Origin: JBDREC01 sp043820105 [NCBI: Pseudomonadota bacterium]
GTDB lineage: Bacteria > Bdellovibrionota_F > JAHFAK01
DNA length: 64,000 nucleotides
Assembly (NCBI GenBank): GCA_043820105.1
Contig: JBDREC010000012.1
Coordinates: 14,078-78,077, forward strand
Direction of reading: 5' to 3'
Shown here in pieces: positions 39,795 through 48,766 of this stretch (position 1 is the stretch's first letter; the number at the start of each line of letters is the position of its first letter). Both the position numbers and the translations under genes were made by a program. The notes under the pieces are model-generated. The model had not been told where the DNA came from and made no database searches. It saw nothing but the letters and a program-made list of their open reading frames with translations.

Positions 39795-40463
39795 ATGCCT
39801 TTGGATAAACTCATTATTTGTGGATTTTGTAATGAAATAATTAAAAGCTCTGACTCTGAAATTGAAGAGTGTCCGCTTTGCTTAAGCCATATTTCAAAGA
39901 ATTCAAAGAATTCATTTCTCAGTACATTTATAATATTTTTTAAAACTCTTAAAGAAATACTTTTTGAATATAAAACATTTTTCTATTATTACAAAACTAT
40001 TGATATTACAAAGCCGCTGAGCTTTTTTATTTCTCTTTTCTCGCTTTCTTTGATAATAAATTTATTATACTTTTTAAAATATTCTAGTAGTGCATTTGAA
40101 CTTTATTATTTTAAACTTATAAAAGTATTAGGCCTTTGTTTATTAAGCCCATTATTGGCTTTCATAAGCTTTATAATTATCTATGCAATTTACTCATTAA
40201 TCTTAAGAATGTACAAAATAAAAGCATCTAGAAATGAACTTCAAGATGTTTTAGCATATTGTTTAGGTTCTGCTTTTTTTTGGTTTATTTTTCCAGGGAT
40301 TGGTGGATTAGTTTTTCTAATTTGGAGTCTATTAAGTTTGACAATAGCTTTTAAAATACTTTTTGACTTGCCTAGAAAAAAAGCATTTCTAATTAGTATA
40401 AGCCCAATGATATTTTTTCTATTTTTCTTATCACTTGGCTCACTTTTTTTATTCGAGATTTAA
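39795..40463 (+). CDS. Yip1-family membrane protein with zinc-ribbon head
   Basis: 222 residues. The N-terminal ~32 residues hold two CxxC knuckles (ICGFCNE and ECPLCLS), a small zinc ribbon. The rest has five hydrophobic helices in the YIP1 arrangement: FFISLFSLSLIINLLYFL, VLGLCLLSPLLAFISFIIIYAIYSLIL, DVLAYCLGSAFFWFIFPGIGGLVFLIWSLLSLTIAFKILF and a final Phe/Leu-rich helix. Bacterial Yip1 proteins are common but uncharacterised; a role in membrane organisation is only a guess. It converges with the AMMECR1-type gene with 3 nt between stops. Confidence 0.8.
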   Translation: MPLDKLIICGFCNEIIKSSDSEIEECPLCLSHISKNSKNSFLSTFIIFFKTLKEILFEYKTFFYYYKTIDITKPLSFFISLFSLSLIINLLYFLKYSSSAFELYYFKLIKVLGLCLLSPLLAFISFIIIYAIYSLILRMYKIKASRNELQDVLAYCLGSAFFWFIFPGIGGLVFLIWSLLSLTIAFKILFDLPRKKAFLISISPMIFFLFFLSLGSLFLFEI

Positions 40464-40466
40464 TAT

Positions 40467-41036
40467 TTATTCGCCAAAAACAATAGCTGAAAAAATAAAT
40501 ATATCTATACTATTATCTTTCCAGGCATCCATTGGAAGACCTGCTTTTTCACAAGTATGAGATAAAAATTCTTCCCTATCCCAATTCCATTCAGTTGCAA
40601 CCTGAGGAAGTAAAAGACCAGAATTATAAGCACTTCTGATTATGATCCCATGCTTCCCAACTTCAATTAAATTATAATCAGTAATTTTTTTCAAGGCAGA
40701 CATAACTGAAATTTCAATATGAACATCTTTTTCTTCATCAAAAGTCATAGGCCTAAAGCGTGGATCTTTAGTAGAGGCATTTATTGTATTGTCAATAACG
40801 GCCTTATAAAGCGGCATAATGCCTTCAACATAACCAATGCAACCTCTCAAGTTATCCCCAATCTTTAAAGTAACAAAAGCACCAAGCTTTTCATCCAAGC
40901 CATCAGTAATTGTAATATCTTTTATAACTTTATCTTCAGTAAATGAAGTTGGACTAGTAAGATATTCCTGCAAAGTATTTCTAGCCAGTTTCAAAAGAAT
41001 ATTTTTATCATCTTTATTTAAATTCAGCTCACTCAT
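40467..41036 (-). CDS. AmmeMemoRadiSam system protein A (AMMECR1 domain)
   Basis: 189 residues, AMMECR1 family: GAFVTLKIGDNLRGCIGYVEG carries the hallmark LRGCIG, followed by DPRFRPMTFDEEKDVHIEISVMS and HGIIIRSAYNSGLLLPQVA. In many bacteria this family is encoded with a MEMO1-like protein and a radical SAM enzyme (the AmmeMemoRadiSam trio), thought to modify a biomolecule of unknown identity. Here the MEMO1-like gene is 63 nt upstream, but no radical SAM partner is visible, so it must be elsewhere or absent. A repeat cluster lies between the two genes. Confidence 0.92.
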   Translation of the reverse strand: MSELNLNKDDKNILLKLARNTLQEYLTSPTSFTEDKVIKDITITDGLDEKLGAFVTLKIGDNLRGCIGYVEGIMPLYKAVIDNTINASTKDPRFRPMTFDEEKDVHIEISVMSALKKITDYNLIEVGKHGIIIRSAYNSGLLLPQVATEWNWDREEFLSHTCEKAGLPMDAWKDNSIDIFIFSAIVFGE

Positions 41037-41063
41037 TTATCTTCTCCTTATATAAGTTCTTCC

Positions 41064-41108
41064 TTATCCCCCTGTTCCCCTGCGCTCTTGTTCCCTTGTT
41101 CACTTGTA
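41064..41108. repeat. TTCCCTTG/CGCTCTTG octamers supplying a stop codon
   Basis: Five 8-nt units between the AMMECR1- and MEMO1-type genes. The last unit, TTCACTTG, differs from TTCCCTTG by one base and contains the TGA stop (41100-41102, minus strand) of the MEMO1-like gene. Confidence 0.75.
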
Positions 41109-41972
41109 ATAAACTAAAGCTCCATAGCTAACAGAAAGACTGTAGTCAGCATCTGTATCACCAGAAAGCCTGTAATCAAGCAGTTTAACTGTAGTTTCAT
41201 CATTTTCAAATATTTTTGTTAATAAAGCAAATGGGTTTCTTCCACAGATGGTTGCCTTAGTGTCTGAAAGATAAGTTCTAAATCCTTCGAAATCTTTTTT
41301 TATAAGTAAATCAATAGCACCAAGATCAAGGTTGCTAATATTTTCCCGAATATTATCAATAAAAGGGGTAAAAGAAAAATTTTCACCATAATGTGTAAAA
41401 TCCCCACTTGCAATAATGATAGTTTTATCATTCATTATGTTTTTTATAAGCTTGGCAATTTCTTCAAAGTCACATGAGCTCAGCTCAGATAGAACAATTG
41501 GAACGATTTTAAAATCCTTTTTTATTAACATTTGGATAAAAGGCAATTGTATTTCAAGAGAATGTTCATAAATATGTGCTTCTTTCACATTATTAAAATA
41601 TTCTGTTTTTAAAAGTTTGCTGCAAAGTTCAAGATCTATGGAAACTTCTCCCAAAGGAGTTTCATAATGAGTATAATCCGGAATTGATGCTCCTTTAAAG
41701 TAAGCTGTATGAGATGGTGCTAGAATTATAAAAGTATTTAAATCTGAATCAATAAGATGTTTATAAGCTATGGCCGCGGTTTGACCAGAATGTGTGTAGC
41801 CTGCATGAGGAGAGATAATAGCTTTTAATCTACCAGGTAGCTTTTCTATTTTAGCATTTTCAATATAAGAGGACAACTCAGTTTCAAGTAAAGCTTTATT
41901 AGCAGAGAACCATTTACCAGCTGTTGCGTTTGGCTTAATTCTTTTAATTTTATTATTTACAGGGGTATCCAT
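41100..41972 (-). CDS. AmmeMemoRadiSam system protein B (MEMO1-like)
   Basis: 290 residues, MEMO family, related to extradiol dioxygenases. Conserved parts: AIISPHAGYTHSGQTAAIAYKHL (His of HAGY), ILAPSHTAYFKGASIPDYTHYETPLG, HIYEHSLEIQLPFIQML, and IIIASGDFTHYGENF, which offer the His/Asp/Cys cluster seen in MEMO1. TICGRNPFALL completes the site. Predicted cytosolic. Partner of the AMMECR1-type protein downstream; same transcript likely, despite the inserted repeats. The final codons and stop overlap an octamer repeat, so its C-terminus may have been altered by the insertion. Confidence 0.92.
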   Translation of the reverse strand: MDTPVNNKIKRIKPNATAGKWFSANKALLETELSSYIENAKIEKLPGRLKAIISPHAGYTHSGQTAAIAYKHLIDSDLNTFIILAPSHTAYFKGASIPDYTHYETPLGEVSIDLELCSKLLKTEYFNNVKEAHIYEHSLEIQLPFIQMLIKKDFKIVPIVLSELSSCDFEEIAKLIKNIMNDKTIIIASGDFTHYGENFSFTPFIDNIRENISNLDLGAIDLLIKKDFEGFRTYLSDTKATICGRNPFALLTKIFENDETTVKLLDYRLSGDTDADYSLSVSYGALVYYK

Positions 41973-42044
41973 ATTAATCTCCTGTAGGATAAAGCTAAGA
42001 ATTTATATGAATAATAATATAATTTAGTGATAAAAAGCAAATGA

Positions 42045-43970
42045 TTAAAATGTGTAGCCAACACCAAACATAAATGAATTATAAGATTCGCTTTGTGAGG
42101 CATTGTCAGTTGCAGTTAAGAACCTCATGCCTGCGCCTTCAAAAGTCGATGCAAAGCTATGTCGTTCAAAATAGAAATCAAAGTTTAAACCTGCTATCGC
42201 GTTCCAATAAAGACCACCTTTAAAGGAATAGTGACTGGCTGAAAAAGGCGTTCCTGTTGATCCACTAGGGTCTTCTGAATGCATTGTTAGAGGCATATAA
42301 AGAAATTCACCATTTAATCCAACTTGAGGAATATAAAATGGAATAACGAGCTCTGCTCCAACTGTTGGTCCATGATAAGTATTTGTAGCCAAATAAAGCA
42401 GTGATTGATCATCTTCATCAATAATTTTATCAATAATATTTCTAAAGTTTCTATAGCCAACTTTTGCTATTATTTGTGGTCTCCAAACTCCAGCTGGAAT
42501 TATATATCTTCCTTTTAGATGTGTTTGAATTCTATGCATATTTATTGGTAAACCTTTAACACTTCCATAATCACCCAAAGTAACGTCTTGAGTCATCATT
42601 CCACCCAAATAATCAACATCAATACCAGCGTATTTAAAAAACCAGCCAAACATATAAACATTGTAAGATAAAATAGGAGAAATATCTATGGAACTAATAG
42701 TGTCTAAGGTATAGTTACCCATTGAAAATCCCATATAAAGTTTTATTCCAAGCTCAAATATTTTATCATCAGATGAAGAACCAAAGGAAAAAGGTGCTTT
42801 ATTTTTATCAATATCTTCATCCATAAAATCAGTACCTTCATCACCAATTTCAACCTCACCATCTGCTTCTTCATTAGAATCACCAAATTCATCACTAAAC
42901 TTTTCTTCTTCTTTTCCAAAATCTTCTGCTTCTTTTCCAAAACCATCATCTTCTAATTTTTGATTTTTCATGGATTCATCAAAAAACTCATCTTCCCAAG
43001 AATCAAATTCAGCCTCTTTAGCTACTTCTTGTAATTTAGCTTGTACAGGGGCAGGAATTGCAGCTCCTGGGGCAGCTGCTGCGCTTGGTGCGGCGACTTG
43101 ACTTTGTCTTCTTTCAGTTTCTTTAAAGGCTAAATATTCTTGAGATTCAGGATTAATAAATTCTACTAAGTCATCCTTTTTTATTTCGCTTTTATCAACT
43201 GAAACCAACAGCTTTGCAGTCATAATTCCATCTATGTCTGACTCAACACGAATAACAGCTTTTTCATTCACTGAAAATCCTTTTATTCTAGGCAGGATTG
43301 GATGTTTTTTAATTGCAGATACTGAAATAATTCTATAGTCATCACCTACTGTAAGCATTGCTTTCTTGCTATGCTTAATTTTAATAGTACCACCAACATT
43401 AGAGCTAACTAGTCCATGATAAGGAAGTTTGTCAAAAGCATTTGTAACACTAGAGGCAAGTTCTGCTCTAATAGGTTCTATACCATTACTAATATTAATA
43501 TTTTCATTTGCAAGTTCAACAGTTTCATTAGTGGTAGTTAAAACTATTTTAATATTTAATTTTAGGTTATCTCCAAATCGCATTATATTACCAAGAACAA
43601 TTGCATGTGCTGGAATGGCATTTGCTAAGCCCACTAACTTCTGCTTAGGCACAGGATTATTCATTTGTAATTCTGCTTTTGCATATGCTTTTTTGAGCTC
43701 TTCATCAGAAGCTATAATAAAACGACCATCTTGAGTGATTTGATTTCTTATTTCATTTTCAGATGCTTGCCCATGCCCAGAGGCAACTTTGTCCATAAAG
43801 GGTAAAATCGCTAGTTTACTTATCCTAATATCATTATCAAAGGTACCCATTTGAGCATTTGTTATTATAGGAAAAGCAATTAAGAAAGCTAGAATAATGC
43901 CGAAAGCTTGCACAGGTTTATGTCCGATTAAGCAAGATTCAGCACAATTATAAAGTTTGGATATTTTCAC
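42045..43970 (-). CDS. Outer-membrane protein: TolB/FlgO-like domain, acidic linker, beta-barrel
   Basis: 641 residues. Signal sequence (~20-40, ending TNAQ). Residues ~45-180 (KLAILPFMDKVASGHGQ, DGRFIIASDEELKKAYAKAEL, ANAIPAHAIVLGNIMRFGDNLKLNIKIVLTTTNETVE) resemble the FlgO/TolB-N/CsgG-type periplasmic domain. Residues ~290-385 form a low-complexity linker, first Ala/Pro-rich and then strongly acidic (Glu/Asp/Phe repeats such as EDFGKEEEKFSDEFGDS). From ~395 alternating amphipathic strands lead to a C-terminal ...SFMFGVGYTF; a final Phe is the BamA recognition signal of outer-membrane barrels. The barrel family is not recognised. Single gene between two gaps with no operon partner. Confidence 0.75.
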   Translation of the reverse strand: MKISKLYNCAESCLIGHKPVQAFGIILAFLIAFPIITNAQMGTFDNDIRISKLAILPFMDKVASGHGQASENEIRNQITQDGRFIIASDEELKKAYAKAELQMNNPVPKQKLVGLANAIPAHAIVLGNIMRFGDNLKLNIKIVLTTTNETVELANENINISNGIEPIRAELASSVTNAFDKLPYHGLVSSNVGGTIKIKHSKKAMLTVGDDYRIISVSAIKKHPILPRIKGFSVNEKAVIRVESDIDGIMTAKLLVSVDKSEIKKDDLVEFINPESQEYLAFKETERRQSQVAAPSAAAAPGAAIPAPVQAKLQEVAKEAEFDSWEDEFFDESMKNQKLEDDGFGKEAEDFGKEEEKFSDEFGDSNEEADGEVEIGDEGTDFMDEDIDKNKAPFSFGSSSDDKIFELGIKLYMGFSMGNYTLDTISSIDISPILSYNVYMFGWFFKYAGIDVDYLGGMMTQDVTLGDYGSVKGLPINMHRIQTHLKGRYIIPAGVWRPQIIAKVGYRNFRNIIDKIIDEDDQSLLYLATNTYHGPTVGAELVIPFYIPQVGLNGEFLYMPLTMHSEDPSGSTGTPFSASHYSFKGGLYWNAIAGLNFDFYFERHSFASTFEGAGMRFLTATDNASQSESYNSFMFGVGYTF

Positions 43971-44119
43971 ATTCTCTCCTGCGTATTTTTATAATTCATT
44001 GTAAATATTAATATTTATAAATAATTTTACTTAAAAAATCCAGTATTAATTAGTAAAATCTGCAATAAACGAGCCAAGAGACAGGGATTAAGGACTTTTC
44101 CGCGGATTTGCATGTGAAA

Positions 44120-44170
44120 ATGGTATTCGGTATTTGGTATTCTGTATTCAGTATTTAGTATTCAGTATTT
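44120..44170. repeat. GTATTCR heptamer tract
   Basis: Seven units GTATTCG, GTATTTG, GTATTCT, GTATTCA, GTATTTA, GTATTCA, GTATTTT. It occupies the middle of the 43971-44292 gap, which is otherwise AT-rich without a gene; a TATAAT near 44262 may be the -10 of the following lipoprotein gene. Confidence 0.8.
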
Positions 44171-44292
44171 TTTTAAGTTCAGTTTTAATTTATTATTATT
44201 GAAATGAAATTATTTTCAAATGTAAAATATTTTGATTGATTATCAATTTTAATTTTGCTATAATTAACACATTGCATTAACAGGAGACCAAT

Positions 44293-44961
44293 ATGAAGAA
44301 AATATTTATTTTAAGCTTATCATTTATCTTTATTTTTGCTATTTTATCTTGCTCTTCTAAAAAGTCCTCAAAGGCTTCAAAAGGCGCTATTACAGACAAA
44401 GACACAGCGATTAAAAAAGTTAAAACAATTCAAGGCAAAGAATTTGAAAAATATAGTGCTATAAAATCAGGCTGTGATAAAGGTAAAACAAAAGATGCCT
44501 TTATTGAAGGCTTTTCTAGCAGTCCCCATGTTTCTATTTCTAAAGACCTAAAAGATAAAATTAGCGATGATGTTGCTGATGCTTTTGGCATTTCAAAAGA
44601 ATGGTCTGCTGATCAGATTGTTGCCTTATGTGAACAAAACGATAAGAATCTAGCTGGTATTTTAATTAAAAGTAATAAAGAAGTTTTGCAAGTTATCGCT
44701 GCCTATTGCATTGAAGCTGGAAATAAAAATGCATCTATTACAAATGAAGATATTGCAACTCGCTTAATTTCAGGAAACAATAACTTTACAAATATTAGCA
44801 AGGAAAATATAATCGAAGCTCTTGGCAAGAACGGATATTCTGATCCAAAAACTGGTTGTGATAATAATCCTGAACTGGAAACAGTTAAACAGGGCAAAGG
44901 CATGGCAGATGCAGCAGATGGAACTACACCAGATTGCACAGGTGGTTGTCCAAATCCCTAG
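44293..44961 (+). CDS. Small lipoprotein of unknown function
   Basis: 222 residues with a lipoprotein signal (MKKIFILSLSFIFIFAILSC; Cys20, Ser at +2 so probably outer membrane). A Ser/Lys-rich tether is followed by a helical region (~75-175) with a repeated-looking pattern DAFGISKEWSADQIVALCE / NEDIATRLISGNN, and a Cys-containing tail DCTGGCPNP. CAGGAGACC precedes the ATG at good spacing. No family recognised. It converges with trkH, 3 nt between stops. Confidence 0.7.
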   Translation: MKKIFILSLSFIFIFAILSCSSKKSSKASKGAITDKDTAIKKVKTIQGKEFEKYSAIKSGCDKGKTKDAFIEGFSSSPHVSISKDLKDKISDDVADAFGISKEWSADQIVALCEQNDKNLAGILIKSNKEVLQVIAAYCIEAGNKNASITNEDIATRLISGNNNFTNISKENIIEALGKNGYSDPKTGCDNNPELETVKQGKGMADAADGTTPDCTGGCPNP

Positions 44962-44964
44962 AAA

Positions 44965-46431
44965 TTACTTCTTCCAATAAACTGGAATAAATAAAAGTAT
45001 AAGCGTATAAATTTCAAGCCTACCAAGTAACATACACATAATTGAAATCCATTTTACAATAATTGGCAAAGCTGAGTAATTATCATGTGGACCAATAACT
45101 CCAAAACCAGGGCCTATGTTACCAATACTTGCTGCTACAATGCTTACTGAGCTTAAAATATCTATACCGTAGAATGAAATGATTAAGGCACAAAACATAG
45201 AAATCGCAAAATATAGAAAGAAAAATCCATATACTGATTCAATAACATCTTTTGAAACCATTTTATTATCTATCTTTACAGGAAAGACTCCATGTGGATG
45301 TATAAGTTTTTTAAGCTCTCTATATGCGAGTTTCAACAAGAGTAAAATTCTCAAACATTTTATTCCACCACCTGTTGAACCAGCACTTGCTCCTACAAAC
45401 ATCAGGGCAAAAAGAATAAACTTTGCAGAAGAACTCCATTCCTCAAAGTTTGCTGTAGAAAAACCAGTAGTTGTTAATATAGTAAGCACTTGAAACAAAC
45501 CATATCTTAAAGAGTCTGTAATAGAATTATAAATTCCATTAGTAAATAAAGATATTGTAATTAATAAAGTGAAAAAAAGTGTGATTCCAGTATAAAATTT
45601 AAACTCTTCATTATTTTTAAAAGGTTTTAAACTCCCTCGCAAAAGACTAAAGTGCAGTGAAAAGTTAACACCTGCCAAGTACATAAATGCTATTATTACA
45701 TAATGAATATATGCAGAATTATAATGTTCAATGCTTAGATTCTTTGTTGAAAAACCTCCTGTAGCTAGAGTTCCAAATGTGTGGCAAATTGAATCAAAGA
45801 TCTCCATGCCACCAAGGCTTAATAAAACTATTTCAGCTAAGGTTAAAAATAGATATATTAACCAAAGAACTTTAGCAGTATCTGCTATCTTTGGGAAAAG
45901 TTTATCAGTCACAGGAGAAGGGACTTCAGCTTTGTAAAGCTGCATGCCACCAACACCTAAAAGTGGCAAAACACACATTGATAAAAGAATGATGCCCATG
46001 CCACCTAGCCAATGAGTTAAACTTCTCCAAAACAAGATACCATGTGGCAGGTTTTCTATGGAGCTTATAACAGTAGCTCCTGTTGTAGTAAATCCTGAAA
46101 TAGATTCAAAAATAGAGTCAGTAAGGCTCATAAAAATGGAATCACCTGGAAAGATATTAAAAAGAAAATATGGTAATGAACCAAAAAATCCAGCTACAAA
46201 CCAGGCAAAGGCTACAAAAATAAAACCTTCTTTATGAGAAACCTCTCGTTTTTTGGTTCGTGTTATTAAAAAAAGAAGAATTGATAAGACTTCTGTAATC
46301 CCAATTGAATAAGCAAAAGCCCGGGCATCCCCTTCTCCATAAATTAATGAAACAATAAGGGGAATAATCATTACAAGTCCAAAAAAGAGGGTAAAGACTG
46401 ATAATAAATTTAATAAAAATTTTAATCTCAT
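44965..46431 (-). CDS. trkH: Potassium uptake protein TrkH
   Basis: K+-translocating subunit of the Trk/Ktr system, inner membrane. 488 residues, four M1-P-M2 repeats with filter glycines in SGFTTTGATVISS, GTLATGGFSTKN, LTTTGFSTANF and ASIGNIGPGFG. Length fits TrkH (~480). GASAGSTGGGIKCLRILLLLKL is the conserved segment after the third pore loop. Encoded 5 nt downstream of trkA, so the channel and its regulator are made together. It ends the long minus-strand operon that starts with the TPR protein at 52.2 kb. Confidence 0.95.
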   Translation of the reverse strand: MRLKFLLNLLSVFTLFFGLVMIIPLIVSLIYGEGDARAFAYSIGITEVLSILLFLITRTKKREVSHKEGFIFVAFAWFVAGFFGSLPYFLFNIFPGDSIFMSLTDSIFESISGFTTTGATVISSIENLPHGILFWRSLTHWLGGMGIILLSMCVLPLLGVGGMQLYKAEVPSPVTDKLFPKIADTAKVLWLIYLFLTLAEIVLLSLGGMEIFDSICHTFGTLATGGFSTKNLSIEHYNSAYIHYVIIAFMYLAGVNFSLHFSLLRGSLKPFKNNEEFKFYTGITLFFTLLITISLFTNGIYNSITDSLRYGLFQVLTILTTTGFSTANFEEWSSSAKFILFALMFVGASAGSTGGGIKCLRILLLLKLAYRELKKLIHPHGVFPVKIDNKMVSKDVIESVYGFFFLYFAISMFCALIISFYGIDILSSVSIVAASIGNIGPGFGVIGPHDNYSALPIIVKWISIMCMLLGRLEIYTLILLFIPVYWKK

Positions 46432-46436
46432 ACTAG

Positions 46437-47789
46437 TTAACGCTTTTGGATAATTTTTTCAATTAAAGATACAGCAGAAGTTAAGGCTATAATAAACACT
46501 TTATCTCCTGACCTAATAATATCATTTCCAGTTGGTATGATAATTTCTCCATTTCTTTCAATAGCTCCGATTAAGGAACCCTTTGGAAATTTTATTTCCA
46601 TTAATGGTTTATTAATAATTGGAGAATCATCAAGAGCTACAAATTCAATAGCTTCAGCCATTTCACCTCTTATTTCCGTTACAGATAAAATAATACCCTT
46701 TCTTACAAATTGCAATATACTTGAAGCTGCCATCATTCTTGGACTAATGATTACATCAACACCAGCTGCAGAAATTACTGGAGCAAATTCCATTCTATTA
46801 ACAATTGAAATAACCCTTTTAACTCCCATATTTTTTGCCTGCATTGAAGAAAGAATATTAGTGCTTTCATCATCAGTAGCTGCAACAAAAACATCTACAT
46901 CCGCAATGTTTTCTTCTTCTAAAATTGACTTGTCAGTAGCATCAGCACAAATAACAACGGACTTATTTAAATATTCAGCGGTTGTTGCGCATTTTTCATA
47001 ATCTTTTTCAAGCATCTTAACATCAATGTTTGCTGCTTCAAGTTTGCGAGCTAAGTTAATCGCCATATTTCCTGTTCCTGCTATCATTACTTTTTTAGTG
47101 ACAGGATAGTCTTCATACCCAAAAAAGGACATTATTTTTTTAAGTTTTGAAGGCTCCAAAACAATATAGATTGTATCGTGTTTTTTTATAACAGCATCGC
47201 CTCTTGGAATGATGACTTTATTACCACGAACGATTGAAGTAATTAATATTTTTTCTGTTCCAGCTTGCTTGAAAAAGTCAGAAAGTTTTTTGCCAATTAT
47301 TTTATTATTAGGTTGAATGTGAAAAGCAACCAGCTTAATTTTACCTTTTGCAAAATCAACTACTTCAGTTGAACCAGGGATTTGAATTATTTTAAAGATA
47401 CTTTCAGAGGCTACTTGCTCAGGATTAATGCAAAAATCAAGACCATAGCTTTGTTTTGCTGAATCAAAAACCTTTGCAAGTTCATTGTTTCTAATTCTTG
47501 CAATTTTTATGATTTCAGGATTTGCAATATGGGCTATAAAAGATGCAACAATGTTAACTTCATCTGAGTTCGCAACGCAAATAAGCATTTCCGCGGACTC
47601 AATTCCTGCTTCTTTTAAAACTGCAGGATTGGAACCACTTCCTAAAATTATTTGAGCATCAATTTCTTCAGCAAATTTTTTAACTTTTTCAGGATCAAAT
47701 TCCACAATTACAACATCTTTATTTTCCTGAACAAGCCTTTTTGCAATGTTGAAGCCTACTTCGCCTCCTCCAACGATAACAATTTTCAT
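46437..47789 (-). CDS. trkA: Trk system potassium uptake regulator TrkA
   Basis: Cytosolic gating ring of the Trk channel. 450 residues with two RCK_N/RCK_C units: nucleotide-binding loops GGGEVGFNIAKRL (~7) and GTGNMAINLARKL (~236), each ending in an acidic residue for NAD(H)/ATP ribose (VVIVEFD, VKMLEKD). RCK_C domains are at ~140-220 and ~370-450. Normal two-unit TrkA length. Fourteen nt downstream of the M17 N-domain gene. An AAGGAAAAT site precedes its ATG. Confidence 0.96.
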   Translation of the reverse strand: MKIVIVGGGEVGFNIAKRLVQENKDVVIVEFDPEKVKKFAEEIDAQIILGSGSNPAVLKEAGIESAEMLICVANSDEVNIVASFIAHIANPEIIKIARIRNNELAKVFDSAKQSYGLDFCINPEQVASESIFKIIQIPGSTEVVDFAKGKIKLVAFHIQPNNKIIGKKLSDFFKQAGTEKILITSIVRGNKVIIPRGDAVIKKHDTIYIVLEPSKLKKIMSFFGYEDYPVTKKVMIAGTGNMAINLARKLEAANIDVKMLEKDYEKCATTAEYLNKSVVICADATDKSILEEENIADVDVFVAATDDESTNILSSMQAKNMGVKRVISIVNRMEFAPVISAAGVDVIISPRMMAASSILQFVRKGIILSVTEIRGEMAEAIEFVALDDSPIINKPLMEIKFPKGSLIGAIERNGEIIIPTGNDIIRSGDKVFIIALTSAVSLIEKIIQKR

Positions 47790-47803
47790 GTATTTTCCTT
47801 ATT

Positions 47804-48352
47804 TTATTCGTAAGTAACTGAAATCCCTAAATCATACTTTTCATTCCATTTTTCAAGATCTTGTTTTATCTCATTATAAACAGTTCTGTCATAGGTAATG
47901 AAAATTAGGGTAGGAATTTTATTTGTTTCTGATTCTAAAAGCAAATTAGAAGTTAACCTACCTACAGAATCTACAACTTTTGATACATCAACATGAGCAG
48001 AAAGAAATTGCTCAGGTGCTATGGCCACTGAGGTTTTCATAATAGATGGAAGGGATTCGTTTAGTATATCAAATACATTTTTCAAAGAACCTGTGCCAAA
48101 ATTTTTCTTTAAACCAAGGCCAATTAAAATAATATTTTTCCCTCCAATTTTGGAGATATTTCCAAATAACAGCTTTTCACCAAGTTCACCTGAAAAACTA
48201 TTTTTTTCAATAAGCTTTGAGATTCTTCCACTTAGCTTCCAGTCAATTAGTCCTGTGATGCGAGAAAGGGGTCGTTCATCTTTGAAAACTGGGACTATAA
48301 AAACATCACAGTTAGCAGCTCTCAAGGCTTTATGAATTATTTTTACTTTCAT
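47804..48352 (-). CDS. Stand-alone N-terminal (macro-type) domain of M17 leucyl aminopeptidase
   Basis: 182 residues that align with the N-terminal domain of PepA-type aminopeptidases: CDVFIVPVFKDERPLSRI, GELGEKLLFGNISKIGGKNIILIGLG and SLKNVFDILNES. The catalytic metal-binding C-terminal domain is absent and the gene ends normally with TAA-like context, so it is not a truncation by frameshift. This domain has a macro fold and may bind nucleotide or ADP-ribose-like ligands; in E. coli PepA the corresponding domain takes part in DNA binding. It starts inside nusB (23-nt overlap) and precedes trkA, hence coexpressed. Function unknown. Confidence 0.75.
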   Translation of the reverse strand: MKVKIIHKALRAANCDVFIVPVFKDERPLSRITGLIDWKLSGRISKLIEKNSFSGELGEKLLFGNISKIGGKNIILIGLGLKKNFGTGSLKNVFDILNESLPSIMKTSVAIAPEQFLSAHVDVSKVVDSVGRLTSNLLLESETNKIPTLIFITYDRTVYNEIKQDLEKWNEKYDLGISVTYE

Positions 48353-48752
48353 TTTCTTTGTTTTTTCTTATTGAATCTAATATGCCATTAATAAAATTTG
48401 GGGACTCATCAGGTGAATATCGTTTTGCAATCTCTACTGCTTCGTTAATAGCAACCTTGGCTGGAATACTAACATCAAAACAAATTTCGTAAGTTGCAAT
48501 TTGAAGAATAATCCTATCTGTAGCAGGCAATCTTTCAAGTTTCCACTTCCTTAAATTCACTTTAATTAGTTCATCAATCTCAGCTTTATTAGAGATTATA
48601 CCTTTTAAAAGGGATTCTAAGTATTCCTGATCAAGCCTTATTTCCTGGAAATGTTTGATATGATCATTAATCACCTCTTTAATTTCCTGTTTATTAGTAT
48701 CTAAAGAATACAATATTTTTAAAGCTATTTCACGGCTTTTTCTTCTTAGCAA
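48330..48752 (-). CDS. nusB: Transcription antitermination factor NusB
   Basis: 140 residues, all helical. RRKSREIALKILYSLDTN (N-terminal RNA-binding Arg-rich part), IISNKAEIDELIKVNLRKWKLERLPATDRIILQIATYEI and VAINEAVEIAKRYSPDESPNFINGILDSI are the conserved blocks. With NusE it binds boxA of rRNA leaders. Its place after ribH is the usual one (ribH-nusB), with 14 nt between. Ends overlapping the M17 N-domain gene. Confidence 0.96.
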   Translation of the reverse strand: MLRRKSREIALKILYSLDTNKQEIKEVINDHIKHFQEIRLDQEYLESLLKGIISNKAEIDELIKVNLRKWKLERLPATDRIILQIATYEICFDVSIPAKVAINEAVEIAKRYSPDESPNFINGILDSIRKNKENESKNNS

Positions 48753-48766
48753 AATTCTTTCCTTTT

